DNA from: Zwartia hollandica
GTDB lineage: Bacteria; Pseudomonadota; Gammaproteobacteria; Burkholderiales; Burkholderiaceae_B
Assembly: GCF_019923725.1 (NCBI RefSeq)
Contig: NZ_JAHXRI010000006.1
Span: 1-64,000 of the forward strand
Direction: 5' to 3'
DNA: 64,000 bases
In this document: positions 19,832 to 29,032 of the stretch, piece by piece
How the letters are laid out: each line of letters begins with the position of its first letter
Numbering within the stretch: position 1 is the first letter of the stretch
Notes under the pieces: generated by a model
What the model was told of the DNA's origin: nothing
What the model saw: the letters and a program-made list of their open reading frames with translations, nothing else
The model's database searches: none
Translations under genes and position numbers: made by a program

Positions 19832-20686
19832 ATGTCTTCCGCTATTGTATTTCACTCTTTAGCCGCGTTTGCCTACGCCGTCTTAGCCTTGGTGCTCTGG
19901 CGCTCTCTAGCCTCTGGCAAACCGGTGATTCAAGTTGGTCGCTCTGCCCGCTTAGGCTTGCTGTCGGCAATTATTTTGCACGCTATTGCCCTTTACTTCG
20001 CCATTCTTGAAGAAAATCATCTGAAATTAAGCTGGTCCCTCGCCCTTTCTGCCTCCGTTTGGCTAGGCATGATCATCTTCTGGCTAGAAAGTCTGATTAT
20101 CCGGATTGATGGCTTGCAACTCCTTTTATTACCCGCCGGCGCTCTCATTTGCCTCGTGGCTGCCATGTTTCCAAAAGCGCAGCTACTCGCCCACGCCAAC
20201 GATGCGGGTCTTAGGCTGCACCTGTTGATTGCCTTATGTGCTTACGCACTGGTCACGATCTCAGCGCTACAAGCCATGATGATGGCCGCACTGGACCATC
20301 GCCTGCATTTCCCTCGCGAATCTAGCCCATCACAGACAAAACTTCGAAGCGCAGTCGGGCGACTTTTAGACGCGCAACCACCGCTGCTCGCCCAAGAACA
20401 AATCCTTTTCCGCGTGATTTGGATCGCTTTTGCCGCACTCACCTTCACGGTCTTGTCTGGCTCGATGATTTCACTCCAACTGACCGGAAAATGGTTACCG
20501 CTTGACCATAAAACGATTTTTACGCTCCTATCTTGGATTACCTTTGGTATCCTGTTAGCTGGGCGCTATGCGCGCGGCTGGCGCGGGCGAATCGCGCTAC
20601 GCTATACATTAGTTGGATTCGCCTTTATCGTGCTTGCCTACACAGGTAGCCGTTTTGTGGTTGAAGTGATCTTACAGAGAAACTGA
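19832..20686 (+). CDS. YpjD/CcsA-like cytochrome c assembly family membrane protein
   Basis: A 284-residue polytopic membrane protein with about eight helices and the pattern of the CcsA/HemX/YpjD group. The region LDAQPPLLAQEQILFRVIWI and the late segment LLSWITFGILLAGRYARGWRG, with a conserved tryptophan-rich loop, are typical. The family is linked to heme handling and c-type cytochrome maturation, but for YpjD members next to ffh the role is unproven. The start ATG at 19832 is inferred; a longer in-frame reading overlaps ffh and has no membrane segment. It is followed two bases later by the PP0621 gene. Confidence 0.85.
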   Translation: MSSAIVFHSLAAFAYAVLALVLWRSLASGKPVIQVGRSARLGLLSAIILHAIALYFAILEENHLKLSWSLALSASVWLGMIIFWLESLIIRIDGLQLLLLPAGALICLVAAMFPKAQLLAHANDAGLRLHLLIALCAYALVTISALQAMMMAALDHRLHFPRESSPSQTKLRSAVGRLLDAQPPLLAQEQILFRVIWIAFAALTFTVLSGSMISLQLTGKWLPLDHKTIFTLLSWITFGILLAGRYARGWRGRIALRYTLVGFAFIVLAYTGSRFVVEVILQRN

Positions 20687-20687
20687 A

Positions 20688-20948
20688 ATGGGAAAAACTT
20701 TATTCTGGGTTGTGGCATTTTTAGGTGGCCTGCTTGTCACGCGTGTGCTTGCGCAGCTAGCCGCAAAAAAAATGTACAACGACTCGCTTCCAAAACAGGC
20801 CTCTGCGAAACAAAGAGTAGAGACCGAAGTAATGGTTCAATGCGCCCATTGTGGTGTCCATCTTCCAGAATCAGAAGCCATTACGAAAGCCGGCGCAAGA
20901 TTTTGCAGCCAAGCACATGCATCTCTCGGTGCGCGTCCTCAGCGTTAA
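20688..20948 (+). CDS. PP0621-family protein
   Basis: An 86-residue protein with an N-terminal hydrophobic helix (LFWVVAFLGGLLVTRVLAQ) and a C-terminal cysteine-containing segment, VQCAHCGVHLPESEAI, then RFCSQAH. The CxxC and later C-x(3)-H residues could form a small zinc site, which is inference. This matches the conserved short PP0621-type proteins found beside ypjD and ampD. The function is unknown. It lies two bases after ypjD and 12 before ampD, so the three are probably one transcription unit. Confidence 0.8.
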   Translation: MGKTLFWVVAFLGGLLVTRVLAQLAAKKMYNDSLPKQASAKQRVETEVMVQCAHCGVHLPESEAITKAGARFCSQAHASLGARPQR

Positions 20949-20960
20949 TACCCAAGCCGA

Positions 20961-21533
20961 ATGTGGCAACTTGATCCGAATGGCTGGCTAAAGCCTGGAC
21001 CTAACATTTGGCACAAGCCCTCGCCTAACCACGACGAGCGGCCACCACACACCAAGGTCGAGCTACTCGTTTTGCACAACATTAGTTTGCCCCCTGGTGA
21101 GTTCAAAACGCCCTATATCGCTGATTTGTTTTTAAATAAGCTAGATATTGCAGCTGATCCTTGGTTTGCAAATATTGTTGGGCTGCGCGTATCCGCGCAC
21201 TTCGTCATCGAACGCGATGGGACAACAACACAGTTTGTTTCTTGCGATCAACGCGCGTGGCATGCCGGCATATCTTCTTACGCCGGTCGAGAACGCTGCA
21301 ACGATTTTTCAATTGGCATCGAACTTGAAGGCACTGATACCCTAGCCTACACAGAACAACAGTACGACACGCTTACGCACCTAACCGCGTGTTTGCGCTT
21401 GCACTATCCCTTGGATGCTGTACGTGGCCATTGTCATATCGCACCAGACCGTAAAACAGACCCTGGCCCAGCTTTTGACTGGACCAGGTATGCGAGACTG
21501 ACTAACTGGAAGGCCGAAGCCTTACCCAAGTAA
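20961..21533 (+). CDS. ampD: 1,6-anhydro-N-acetylmuramyl-L-alanine amidase
   Basis: This 190-residue cytosolic amidase cleaves the peptide from anhydro-muropeptides in cell wall recycling; its loss in other bacteria derepresses AmpC-type beta-lactamase. It is an Amidase_2 domain protein. The zinc ligands are visible as H39 in LVLHN, a histidine in [16 protein letters not shown] and the aspartate of that motif. [10 protein letters not shown] and IGIELEGTD are also typical. The 3' end overlaps the convergent htpG by 12 bases. Confidence 0.96.
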   Translation: MWQLDPNGWLKPGPNIWHKPSPNHDERPPHTKVELLVLHNISLPPGEFKTPYIADLFLNKLDIAADPWFANIVGLRVSAHFVIERDGTTTQFVSCDQRAWHAGISSYAGRERCNDFSIGIELEGTDTLAYTEQQYDTLTHLTACLRLHYPLDAVRGHCHIAPDRKTDPGPAFDWTRYARLTNWKAEALPK

Positions 21534-23429
21534 CAAACGATTGACCCGACTCACAAAGGCGGTAGGATCAGGAAGCTGCGCACCGTCTGCTAGCATGGCC
21601 TGCTCAAACAACAGATTTGCCCACTCAGAAAAACTATCGTCCGTTGCGCTTTGTACACGCTTAACCAACGCATGCTCTGGATTGATCTCCAACACCGGCA
21701 GTACATTCGGTGCCGCCTGACCAGCCGCTTTGAGCATACGTTGCAAATGCGGGCTCAAATCGTTTTGTCCAACAACTACGCAAGACGGCGAATCTACCAA
21801 ACGTAAAGTGACGCGCACCTCTTTCACACGATCTTTTAATGCCTCTTGCAAACGCTCAACCAAGGGCTTGAATTGCTCCGCCACTTCAGTCTGATGTTTT
21901 TTCTCCTGCTCATCCGCTAGCGCCTCGAGATCCAGGCCACCTTTAGCGACAGAAACCAATTGCTTGCCGTCAAACTCACGCAGATGGGACAACATCCATT
22001 CATCCACACGATCCCACAGCACCAGCACTTCAATACCTTTCTTACGGAAGATTTCCAGATGCGGGCTGTTACGTCCTGCGGTGTAACTGTCAGCAGTAAC
22101 GTAATAAATCTTGTCTTGTCCATCCTTAAAACGCGTAACGTAGTCGGCCAAGGTCACCGTCTGAGCATCAGAATCCTCGTAGGTCGAGGCAAAGCGCAAG
22201 AGCTTTGCAATTCGCTCGATATTGCCGGAGTCTTCGCCCGTTCCCTCTTTGAGCACCTGGCCAAATTCGGTCCAGAAGGTCGCGTAATCCTCTTTTTTAT
22301 TCTCTGCCAGATCCTCAAGCAGGCTCAGGATACGCTTAGTAGATCCCTCTCGGATCGCCTTAACATCACGACTCTCTTGCAAAAGTTCGCGCGAGACATT
22401 CAGCGGCAAATCGGCAGAATCAATCACCCCGCGGACGAAGCGCAAATAGGAGGGTAGCATTTGCTCTGCGTCATCCATAATGAATACACGCTTCACGTAG
22501 AGCTTCACTCCGCGCCGCGCATCGCGATCCCACATATCAAACGGCGCATGTTTCGGCACATAAAGCAGTTGTGTATATTCGCTACGCCCTTCGACACGAT
22601 TGTGTGTCCACGCTAGCGGGTCATCAAAGTCATGTGAAACATGCTTATAGAACTCCCGGTACTGCTCATCGGACACCTCTGACTTGCTGCGCGTCCACAA
22701 GGCGTTAGCCTGGTTAACCGACTCCCACTCGTCTGTTTTAACTTGCTCGGACTTGTCCTTGTCCCACTCTTCCTTCAACATTTGTACCGGCAAAGAGATG
22801 TGATCCGAATAGCGACGTAAAACTTCACGCAATTTCCAGCCGCTTAGAAACTCATCCTCATCCGCGCGCAGATGCAAAACAACATCCGTACCGCGCGTCG
22901 CTTTTTCTGATGCCGCGATCGTGAACTCACCTTGCCCGTCTGACTCCCAAATAATTCCTTGATCGGCCGGAGCACCAGCACGACGACTACGAACCGTTAC
23001 TTTGTCCGCAACAATGAAGGAGGAGTAAAAACCAACACCAAACTGACCAATCAGCTGTGCATCCTTCTGCTTGTCACCCGTTAACTTTGAAAAGAACTCG
23101 CGGGTACCCGAGCGAGCGATTGTCCCCAGGTTGGCTACGGCCTCTTCTCGGGACAAGCCCACTCCGTTGTCCGAGATCGTGATCGTACGTGCCGCTTTGT
23201 CAAAATCAACACGGACATGCAGTTCACCCTCGCCATCGAGCAACGCAGGCTGATCAATGGCTTCGAAGCGCAGCTTATCGCAGGCGTCCGAGGCGTTAGA
23301 CACCAGCTCGCGCAAAAATATTTCCTTGTTGCTATACAAAGAGTGGATCATCAAGTGCAGCAGCTGCTTAACCTCTGCCTGAAAACCCAAAGTTTGCGAT
23401 GCGTCAGAAGATGATGTTGTTTGATTCAT
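21522..23429 (-). CDS. htpG: Chaperone HtpG (bacterial Hsp90)
   Basis: This 635-residue ATP-dependent chaperone has the N-terminal ATPase domain motifs [28 protein letters not shown] and [15 protein letters not shown], the middle-domain [16 protein letters not shown], and a C-terminal dimerisation domain. Length is as usual for HtpG. The ATG at 23429 follows a GGTGAG site; a longer start at 23453 has no family similarity. A sigma-32 type promoter lies 70-97 bases upstream, which fits heat induction. It is convergent with ampD. Confidence 0.97.
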   Translation of the reverse strand: MNQTTSSSDASQTLGFQAEVKQLLHLMIHSLYSNKEIFLRELVSNASDACDKLRFEAIDQPALLDGEGELHVRVDFDKAARTITISDNGVGLSREEAVANLGTIARSGTREFFSKLTGDKQKDAQLIGQFGVGFYSSFIVADKVTVRSRRAGAPADQGIIWESDGQGEFTIAASEKATRGTDVVLHLRADEDEFLSGWKLREVLRRYSDHISLPVQMLKEEWDKDKSEQVKTDEWESVNQANALWTRSKSEVSDEQYREFYKHVSHDFDDPLAWTHNRVEGRSEYTQLLYVPKHAPFDMWDRDARRGVKLYVKRVFIMDDAEQMLPSYLRFVRGVIDSADLPLNVSRELLQESRDVKAIREGSTKRILSLLEDLAENKKEDYATFWTEFGQVLKEGTGEDSGNIERIAKLLRFASTYEDSDAQTVTLADYVTRFKDGQDKIYYVTADSYTAGRNSPHLEIFRKKGIEVLVLWDRVDEWMLSHLREFDGKQLVSVAKGGLDLEALADEQEKKHQTEVAEQFKPLVERLQEALKDRVKEVRVTLRLVDSPSCVVVGQNDLSPHLQRMLKAAGQAAPNVLPVLEINPEHALVKRVQSATDDSFSEWANLLFEQAMLADGAQLPDPTAFVSRVNRLLLG

Positions 23430-23498
23430 AGTACTCACCAAAAAGTTATCCACAGGGCGTTGCTCTTAGCCAAGGCGTCGAGCAAGATTCTGAAATGC

Positions 23499-23526
23499 AT
23501 TTGGGGGGCAAATGGTATTTTTCAAG
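23499..23526 (-). promoter_or_regulatory. Sigma-32 (heat-shock) promoter of htpG
   Basis: On the minus strand CTTGAAA (23526-23520), a 13-base spacer and CCCCAAAT (23506-23499) match the RpoH consensus CTTGAAA-N13/14-CCCCATNT almost perfectly. It faces htpG, giving a leader of roughly 60 bases, and overlaps the last codons of the upstream membrane protein gene. Transcription from it would make htpG independent of that gene. Confidence 0.8.
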
Positions 23527-24301
23527 ACCTAGCGTCAGTTCCTAAGGCGTTTTTTGGCATTAAACGCTTACTTATTAGCTGCAGGGCAAGCACAGTGGAC
23601 AGGCCAGCGGCAAAGCTGACTAGCAATCCATGCCCAGGTAAGACCAAGGTCATGACAACACAAAAACTGGCGAACCCATAAAACCCATAAAACATACCTC
23701 GCAGTAAAGCGACTGCACAGTCTGGGCCCGCGTGGTGATGCGAGAACGTGACTAAGACTGTGCTCATCAAAGGGAACATGCCAAAAAGGCCACTTGTTCG
23801 AGGACCCATCACATCAGCGAAGTAGGTCACCAGCAACACCATCGTAGCGCCCAAAGCCATCCGCAAAACAAGGTCTATGTTTCCGGGAGGTGCCGAGCGC
23901 GTAGGCGGTGGTCTTTTTGGTAACGCATGAGGCGCCACTGTTAATAGTCCCAACACCACCAGGAAGGCGAGCCATAATGGCAGATACACAAACTGGAGGA
24001 TCGATACAGTCAGTGCGTAAGTCAATGCCGCAGCAAACAGACTAAGCAGAACGCCATGACGCAAGCAGGTCCAGCCGTACGCAATACAAAAGGCAAGGGT
24101 CGCGACTACAGCATAAAGAGTTCCCTCTGCCGCCTGGGCTGCGAAGTCATGCCCTTGCTCAACCGATAAGATTAAGAGCACGGGTCCGGCATAGACCGGA
24201 AACGCCGATAGCCAACCGGCGAGACCCGCTCCCCAGCGACGCTGCGCCAAAGACAACAACAGGATCAAACTCGGCACAAGCAAGAGCTTGGCCGCCAACA
24301 T
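23522..24301 (-). CDS. Polytopic membrane protein of unknown function
   Basis: A 259-residue, strongly hydrophobic protein with about seven or eight transmembrane helices, for example LLLVPSLILLLSLAQ, VVATLAFCIAYGW and LPLWLAFLVVLGLLTVA. The motif FPVYAGPVLLILSVEQG near residue 32 and a second FGMFPLMSTVLVTFSHHHAG about 150 residues later look like an internal repeat of two halves, suggesting a duplicated membrane fold. I do not recognise the family. The ATG at 24301 follows the MmgE/PrpD stop by eight bases; a start at 24358 would overlap that gene. It is probably cotranscribed with the catabolic genes upstream. Confidence 0.75.
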   Translation of the reverse strand: MLAAKLLLVPSLILLLSLAQRRWGAGLAGWLSAFPVYAGPVLLILSVEQGHDFAAQAAEGTLYAVVATLAFCIAYGWTCLRHGVLLSLFAAALTYALTVSILQFVYLPLWLAFLVVLGLLTVAPHALPKRPPPTRSAPPGNIDLVLRMALGATMVLLVTYFADVMGPRTSGLFGMFPLMSTVLVTFSHHHAGPDCAVALLRGMFYGFYGFASFCVVMTLVLPGHGLLVSFAAGLSTVLALQLISKRLMPKNALGTDARS

Positions 24302-24309
24302 CGTGGCGC

Positions 24310-25671
24310 TCACGCGCGCGCCGCCAAGAGCGTTGTGACCTCTTTTATATCTAGACAATGTTCGAGCCCGTTGATCGCCGCAACTAGCGCTGCGCTATCC
24401 CCCATCGGCTCGGCGGCCAGCGACCAACAACGCTGGAATTTTTTCATCCGCGCGTCTTCGCTTAACGGACGTTTCGGACTGGCAAGCATGGTGTCTATCG
24501 CATGCTCCAAAACCCGCCCATCTCTCAAGCGCACCGACACCACCTGCGGTGCCAAGGCATTGGGATTTGGGTTGTCATCGATTTGCATCGATACCTTTTG
24601 TGACAACAAGAAGGTCTGAGGATCATGTAGCGCTTCTCCGCGAAAATGCATCGGATCTAACGAACCATGCTGCAATACCTTAGCAAGCGCAAACGGCATA
24701 CAAAGACGAGCGTAGTTTGGCGAAGGCGATTTGACTGGCGGGCGATTGACCAAATGATTAATCAATGAGGGACCACGCACGATGATCTGTTCAATCTCAT
24801 CTGCACCAAACCCAATCTGATCCCGCAGCACCATCAAGCCTTCAATACCTCCGTGTGTCGCACGCCCACTCGGGTAAGGCTTATGACTTAATTCGGCGAT
24901 ACGCCAAGTTTCACCTAGCGTCTTGAGATGTGGTTCGAGATCCCATTGCGTCTCAAACATCGGCAGGTAACCGAAACGACCCGTCAACGGGAGCTGCAAA
25001 CTAGGAAATCCACTTTGTGCCAAATCGCAGGACTGCAGAGCCGCGCGCGCGTTCATGCCCACTTGCAAAGGTAGCACTACGCTACCCTCTGTATGACCCT
25101 GCATCGTGCCACTGACTTGTGCGAGCTGATGACCGAACGCCGCGAGTGTGCGCTGCGCGTCAAAACCACGCAAATTAGCCAAGCCCGCTACCGCACCAAA
25201 ACCACCAGAGGTTGCGGGACGAAAAAAACGTAAACCTTGCTTGGAGGCCAAACCGATGGTGCACGCCACATCCACGCCAGCCGCTACCGCAGCGAGAAGC
25301 GCCTTGCCTGACACCCCCCCGCGCACCTGCGCCTCAGCAAGCAGCACGGGCAAGAGTGTTGCCATCGCATGCAGTACTGCGCCTTCATGCAAACAATCGA
25401 ATTCCTGGCAATGAATCTGATAGGCATTGAGCAATACAGCTTGCCCGGGACTAAATGTGCGCCGCGTTCCCCACAACCCCACTTGTCGCCCTTCGCCCCA
25501 GCCCTGAACCGCTTGAAGCAAAGGCGCAATCTCTGGGGTGCTCCCCCCCGCAATTCCGACACCTATCGTGTCAAGCGTAAATACCTTGGCCCGCTCAATG
25601 GCAGCGGCAGACAAATTTTCAAACCTAACCGAGGCTGCATGCTCGGCTAATTGCAGATCCAGCGATGACAT
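24310..25671 (-). CDS. MmgE/PrpD family protein
   Basis: A 453-residue protein of the 2-methylcitrate dehydratase/iminodisuccinate epimerase/cis-aconitate decarboxylase superfamily. N-terminal SAAAIERAKVFTLDTIGVGI and the helical core QEFDCLHEGAVLHAMATLLP are typical, as is HKPYPSGRATHGGIEGL, which carries the conserved K-P-Y-P-S/C-G-R-x-x-H motif of the active-site region. The substrate is not readable from sequence. The PrpD branch dehydrates 2-methylcitrate; other members decarboxylate cis-aconitate. Neighbouring genes for a CoA-transferase and a Grx-DinB protein suggest dicarboxylate catabolism, without methylcitrate synthase nearby. AAGGA precedes the ATG. Confidence 0.88.
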   Translation of the reverse strand: MSSLDLQLAEHAASVRFENLSAAAIERAKVFTLDTIGVGIAGGSTPEIAPLLQAVQGWGEGRQVGLWGTRRTFSPGQAVLLNAYQIHCQEFDCLHEGAVLHAMATLLPVLLAEAQVRGGVSGKALLAAVAAGVDVACTIGLASKQGLRFFRPATSGGFGAVAGLANLRGFDAQRTLAAFGHQLAQVSGTMQGHTEGSVVLPLQVGMNARAALQSCDLAQSGFPSLQLPLTGRFGYLPMFETQWDLEPHLKTLGETWRIAELSHKPYPSGRATHGGIEGLMVLRDQIGFGADEIEQIIVRGPSLINHLVNRPPVKSPSPNYARLCMPFALAKVLQHGSLDPMHFRGEALHDPQTFLLSQKVSMQIDDNPNPNALAPQVVSVRLRDGRVLEHAIDTMLASPKRPLSEDARMKKFQRCWSLAAEPMGDSAALVAAINGLEHCLDIKEVTTLLAARA

Positions 25672-25714
25672 CCAAAATCCTTAATAGGTTCAGCTCTATG
25701 CCTATAGTTCAAGG

Positions 25715-26932
25715 CTAAATTACGCCTTTGGCTTTAAGTTCAGCAATGCGCTCTTTAGACAGACCCAGGCGAGAGGAAAATATCTCATCATTATGCTGGC
25801 CTAAAGAAGGTCCAAGCGAACGAATCTTACCCGGTGTATCCGATAGACGCGGCACAAGATTTGGAATGGCATGTGTGTCGCCATGCGAGTCCTTCATGTA
25901 CTTAATATTCTCTCGCGCTGCGTACTGGGGGTCTTCAAAAATCTCATCAATCGCGTAGACCGAACCACAGGGGATCTGGAAAGATTCACAGGTTGAAAGG
26001 ACCTCTTCGCGCGTGCGCTGCGCAGTCCAAACACCGACATACTCATCAACCTGTGAACGCTCGGCCTCGCGCTGCGTAATCGTCCCCCATTTGCCAGACC
26101 CGCCCCACTCAGGCACACCCATCGCCAAAGCAAGTCGTTCAAAAATCTTATCGTTGGTACAAGCGATCGCTACCCATTTTTTATCCTTGGTTGGATAGTG
26201 GCTGTGGGGCACCACATTCACCGTACCGGGCCCCATGCGCTCGCGCACATAGCCTTTCATATGGTACGAGGGTGCCAGTTCATCAAGTATCCGAAAGATT
26301 GGTTCGTATAAACCAATGTCCACCACTTGACCGCGGCCCGTCTTGGCGAGTGCTTGGATACATAACAACACCCCAAGTGCGCCATACAAGCCCGCGAGAT
26401 AATCGGGGATAGTTGCAGAGCCCGGCGTGACTGGTGGGCGATCCGGATAGCCTGCCAGATAGGACAGGCCACCGAAAGCATTTCCAATTCGGCCAAAACC
26501 AGGTCGAGGGCTATAGGGCCCCGTCTGACCATAGCCCGATATCCGAACCATAATCAGCCGTGGATTAACCTCTTTCAAAACATCCCAACCCAAGCCCCAT
26601 TTCTCAAGCGTACCTGGCTGGAAGTTTTCAACCAAGACGTCTGCGTCTCTTATTAATGCTTTCAGTAATTCCGCCCCCTCTGGTGTACGCAAATCAAGAG
26701 TTGCAGATTTTTTATTGCGTGTTTCAGACAGCCAAGGCAAAGAGTCACCGTGAGGCGTGATGCTGCCAAAGCGCCGCAAGGCATCACCTACCTTGGGCAT
26801 CTCGAGCTTTACAACATCGGCGCCAAACTCAGCGAGCTGCGTCGAACAAAAGGGTCCCGCCAAAAAACTCGAGACATCAATAACCTTTAGTCCATCGAGT
26901 GGCTGAATATCAACACCTTGAATCTGCATCAT
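25715..26932 (-). CDS. CaiB/BaiF-family (class III) CoA-transferase
   Basis: A 405-residue formyl-CoA-transferase-type enzyme that would move CoA between a CoA ester and a free acid. The N-terminus LDGLKVIDVSSFLAGPFCSTQ is the conserved start with the GP-x-x-T/C pattern, and EFGADVVKLEMPKVGDALR, NKKSATLDLRTPEGAELLK and GYGQTGPYSPRPGFGRIG follow. The catalytic aspartate is expected in YLAGLYGALGVLLCI-adjacent PDYLAG. Acceptors in the family include dicarboxylates such as succinate, mesaconate or itaconate. The gene follows Grx-DinB by five bases and precedes MmgE/PrpD by 43, in one likely operon. Confidence 0.9.
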   Translation of the reverse strand: MMQIQGVDIQPLDGLKVIDVSSFLAGPFCSTQLAEFGADVVKLEMPKVGDALRRFGSITPHGDSLPWLSETRNKKSATLDLRTPEGAELLKALIRDADVLVENFQPGTLEKWGLGWDVLKEVNPRLIMVRISGYGQTGPYSPRPGFGRIGNAFGGLSYLAGYPDRPPVTPGSATIPDYLAGLYGALGVLLCIQALAKTGRGQVVDIGLYEPIFRILDELAPSYHMKGYVRERMGPGTVNVVPHSHYPTKDKKWVAIACTNDKIFERLALAMGVPEWGGSGKWGTITQREAERSQVDEYVGVWTAQRTREEVLSTCESFQIPCGSVYAIDEIFEDPQYAARENIKYMKDSHGDTHAIPNLVPRLSDTPGKIRSLGPSLGQHNDEIFSSRLGLSKERIAELKAKGVI

Positions 26933-26937
26933 CGCGC

Positions 26938-27705
26938 TTACCGATCCCAGACTTCATCAGGGACGGGAAGTCCTTTTAAGTCTTCTGGACTGAGCGGTTG
27001 ATCGGGCACGATTCCGTACGTTTCCAACATCAACGTTATTTGACGTGTGTGCTGTGCGGCATGCCAGGTGGTGCGCTCAAGAACATCGTGCATCGCCCTC
27101 CTGCCGTAGTAGGTTGGCACCAGATATTGAAGATCACGATTTGGCTCGTTACGCCACCAATCTGCCACTTGCTCGCGCACTTTCGAACCCCAGTCCGCGA
27201 GCTCATTCGCTGACCACGCTTTAGGCGCCAACTCGCCGAAGCTTTCGAATTTCAGATCAATCTGATTTGCCGCCTCGGCACCCATTTGTGCAACGCGAAA
27301 GATATGAAAGACCGTGTCCGCAGGATTACGATTCCTATCTCGAAAATTCTCACGTAACTGCTCGGGAGAAAACTGCTTGATCAGGCGCTGCGCGGTTTGA
27401 ATGATCGTATCTAATTTCGCGATCAGTTGCTCTGGAGGCAAGGGATCCATTAATTTGGTTTTTAAATCCAAAAATTTAATCACGTCGTTAAACGACTGAC
27501 AAAAAGTAAAACGGCCGCCAAGTGCGACTATCGGGACGCTACGAGCGCCTAGCGCATGCAGCTTAGCCATCCCTGTCGGATCGTTAAGCACGTCGATCGA
27601 TTCAAAATCAATACCCTGTTTTGTCAGGAACTCTTTGGTGCGTAAGCATGATGAACAGCCTGGCTGCCAAAACACCTGTACCCGCGCGGATTGTGTTGCT
27701 TGCAT
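26938..27705 (-). CDS. Glutaredoxin-DinB domain fusion protein
   Basis: A 255-residue two-domain protein. Residues 1-82 form a glutaredoxin fold with the redox motif CSSC at 17-20 (QVFWQPGCSSCLRTKEFL) and the cis-proline segment SVPIV at 57-61. Residues 88-255 form a four-helix DinB-like domain with the metal-binding pattern VFHIFRVAQMGAE (His near 132) and ERTTWHAAQHTRQI (two histidines near 213-217). DinB-fold proteins are often metal-dependent thiol transferases using bacillithiol, mycothiol or glutathione, so coupling to a glutaredoxin would be a logical redox partner in one chain. The substrate is unknown. It appears first in the operon with CoA-transferase and MmgE/PrpD. Confidence 0.85.
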   Translation of the reverse strand: MQATQSARVQVFWQPGCSSCLRTKEFLTKQGIDFESIDVLNDPTGMAKLHALGARSVPIVALGGRFTFCQSFNDVIKFLDLKTKLMDPLPPEQLIAKLDTIIQTAQRLIKQFSPEQLRENFRDRNRNPADTVFHIFRVAQMGAEAANQIDLKFESFGELAPKAWSANELADWGSKVREQVADWWRNEPNRDLQYLVPTYYGRRAMHDVLERTTWHAAQHTRQITLMLETYGIVPDQPLSPEDLKGLPVPDEVWDR

Positions 27706-27873
27706 GATTTATCTCCCATCCTTGTTTGTTGTGGATTAATTATGACTCGAGAATGTCGATCTGACTGTCGTACCGAAACCAAAATTGGGCTTCTCGGGCG
27801 GATTTCTGTAAATTTATTTTCCGCCGTATAATTATTGACTTCGTTCCAAAGCGCCTTCAGCGCGATCCCCCTT

Positions 27874-27958
27874 GCCCGGGTGGTGAAATTGGTAGACGCA
27901 GGGGACTCAAAATCCCCCGCCGCAAGGCGTGCCGGTTCGATTCCGGCCCCGGGCACCA
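27874..27958 (+). tRNA. tRNA-Leu, anticodon CAA
   Basis: An 85-nt class II tRNA begins GCCCGGG and ends CCCGGGCACCA with encoded CCA. The anticodon arm GGGGA-CTCAAAA-TCCCC gives anticodon CAA, read for codon UUG. The long variable arm GCCGCAAGGCGT and T arm with GGTTCGATTCC are present. The 214 bases between this gene and the DUF4239 gene hold an A/T-rich stretch near 28070-28095 but no gene that I can support. Confidence 0.97.
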
Positions 27959-28172
27959 TTAAGATAAGATGTGCGGCGCTCGCCGTACGCCAAGTAAATC
28001 TTACTGGAAACACACTCCTTTCGTCGTGTGCTAGCCCGACACAGGCACGGGCAACGAAGCGGCCACCTAGGAATTAAAATAAAATTAATTTATTCTGCTC
28101 GACACAGCGATTAGCGTCGGTGGTAGAACGGTCGCGCAACTTTAACCTGCCGAGCAAGCGAGAACGAACGTG

Positions 28173-28988
28173 ATGACATCAATCGCACTCATTATCCTGA
28201 ACCTTTTGATGATTATCGGCGTCAGTTGGCTTGTTTCCTACGTCATTATGCGATGGAGCTTCTCTGCGAAACGAAATGCGAAGCTCGTAGAGCGCTATCA
28301 CAACATGCCGATTGCAGGCTTGAACTCTGGGGCGATTATTTTATTGTCACTGGGTCTCGCTTTTATATTTAGTGATATATCTGCTGTCCGTAGTCGCGCT
28401 AAGGCATCCACACTTCAAGAAGCGGACGCACTCCGCACCTTGGGTCGAATGTCACTCAATATTGACCCGACAGTAGGCGCACCCCTGATGGCGAGCGCCC
28501 GAGAATACACTGCGTCTGTACTAGAAAAAGAATGGCCAGCCATGCATCGAGGCTCTTCCTACGCCATACGAAGTGGTGTGAGTAGCGCTCTACCTCCGCT
28601 CGCGCGTATGTCAGATATCGTCTACTCCCCTGAGAGTATTGCAAAACTACCGACTGTCACAAGTATGCATCTGGCGAACCTAGTCTCGCGTATCAGAGAG
28701 CAGAGACTGCAAAGGATAGACGCCAGTGATTTCGGTATGGGTCTGCGCGGGTACTTGCTTGTCGCACTTACATTGTTAGCGACTACCGTACTTTTAAGTA
28801 TGTCAATGCTAACCAAGCCAGCCAGTCAATTCATTTCGAATTTTTGCTTATTTTTTGTCACGCTCGCCGCCTCCTATATTGCCTTTCTTAGTCAAAATCC
28901 TTTTTTTGGTTTAGACGCTGTGACTAACATACCTTTACAAGAGGCATTCGATCGACTCAACACGATGGAACTTACGCGCAAAAGTTAG
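28173..28988 (+). CDS. DUF4239 (bestrophin-like) membrane protein
   Basis: A 271-residue protein with two N-terminal transmembrane helices (about 5-27 and 47-66), a soluble middle, and two further helices near 190-212 and 222-240. The segment ASAREYTASVLEKEWPAM and the C-terminal NPFFGLDAVTNIPLQEAFD match the conserved Y-x(3)-V-x(3)-EWP and PF-x-G patterns of DUF4239. The family is of unknown function with a remote relation to bestrophin channels. A GTG lies directly before the ATG used (28170/28173). The gene stands alone between a tRNA and the convergent cytochrome gene. Confidence 0.75.
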   Translation: MTSIALIILNLLMIIGVSWLVSYVIMRWSFSAKRNAKLVERYHNMPIAGLNSGAIILLSLGLAFIFSDISAVRSRAKASTLQEADALRTLGRMSLNIDPTVGAPLMASAREYTASVLEKEWPAMHRGSSYAIRSGVSSALPPLARMSDIVYSPESIAKLPTVTSMHLANLVSRIREQRLQRIDASDFGMGLRGYLLVALTLLATTVLLSMSMLTKPASQFISNFCLFFVTLAASYIAFLSQNPFFGLDAVTNIPLQEAFDRLNTMELTRKS

Positions 28989-29032
28989 GGCTAATTGCGA
29001 GACTTGTGCAGGAAGCTTGGCCGAGCTAGGAT

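Noticed and set aside
28118-28150. tRNA-Gly-like fragment with TGGTAGAACGG near 28119-28131
   Set aside because: Only a D-arm-like stretch is present; no acceptor stem, anticodon arm or T arm follows, so it is not called a tRNA or remnant.
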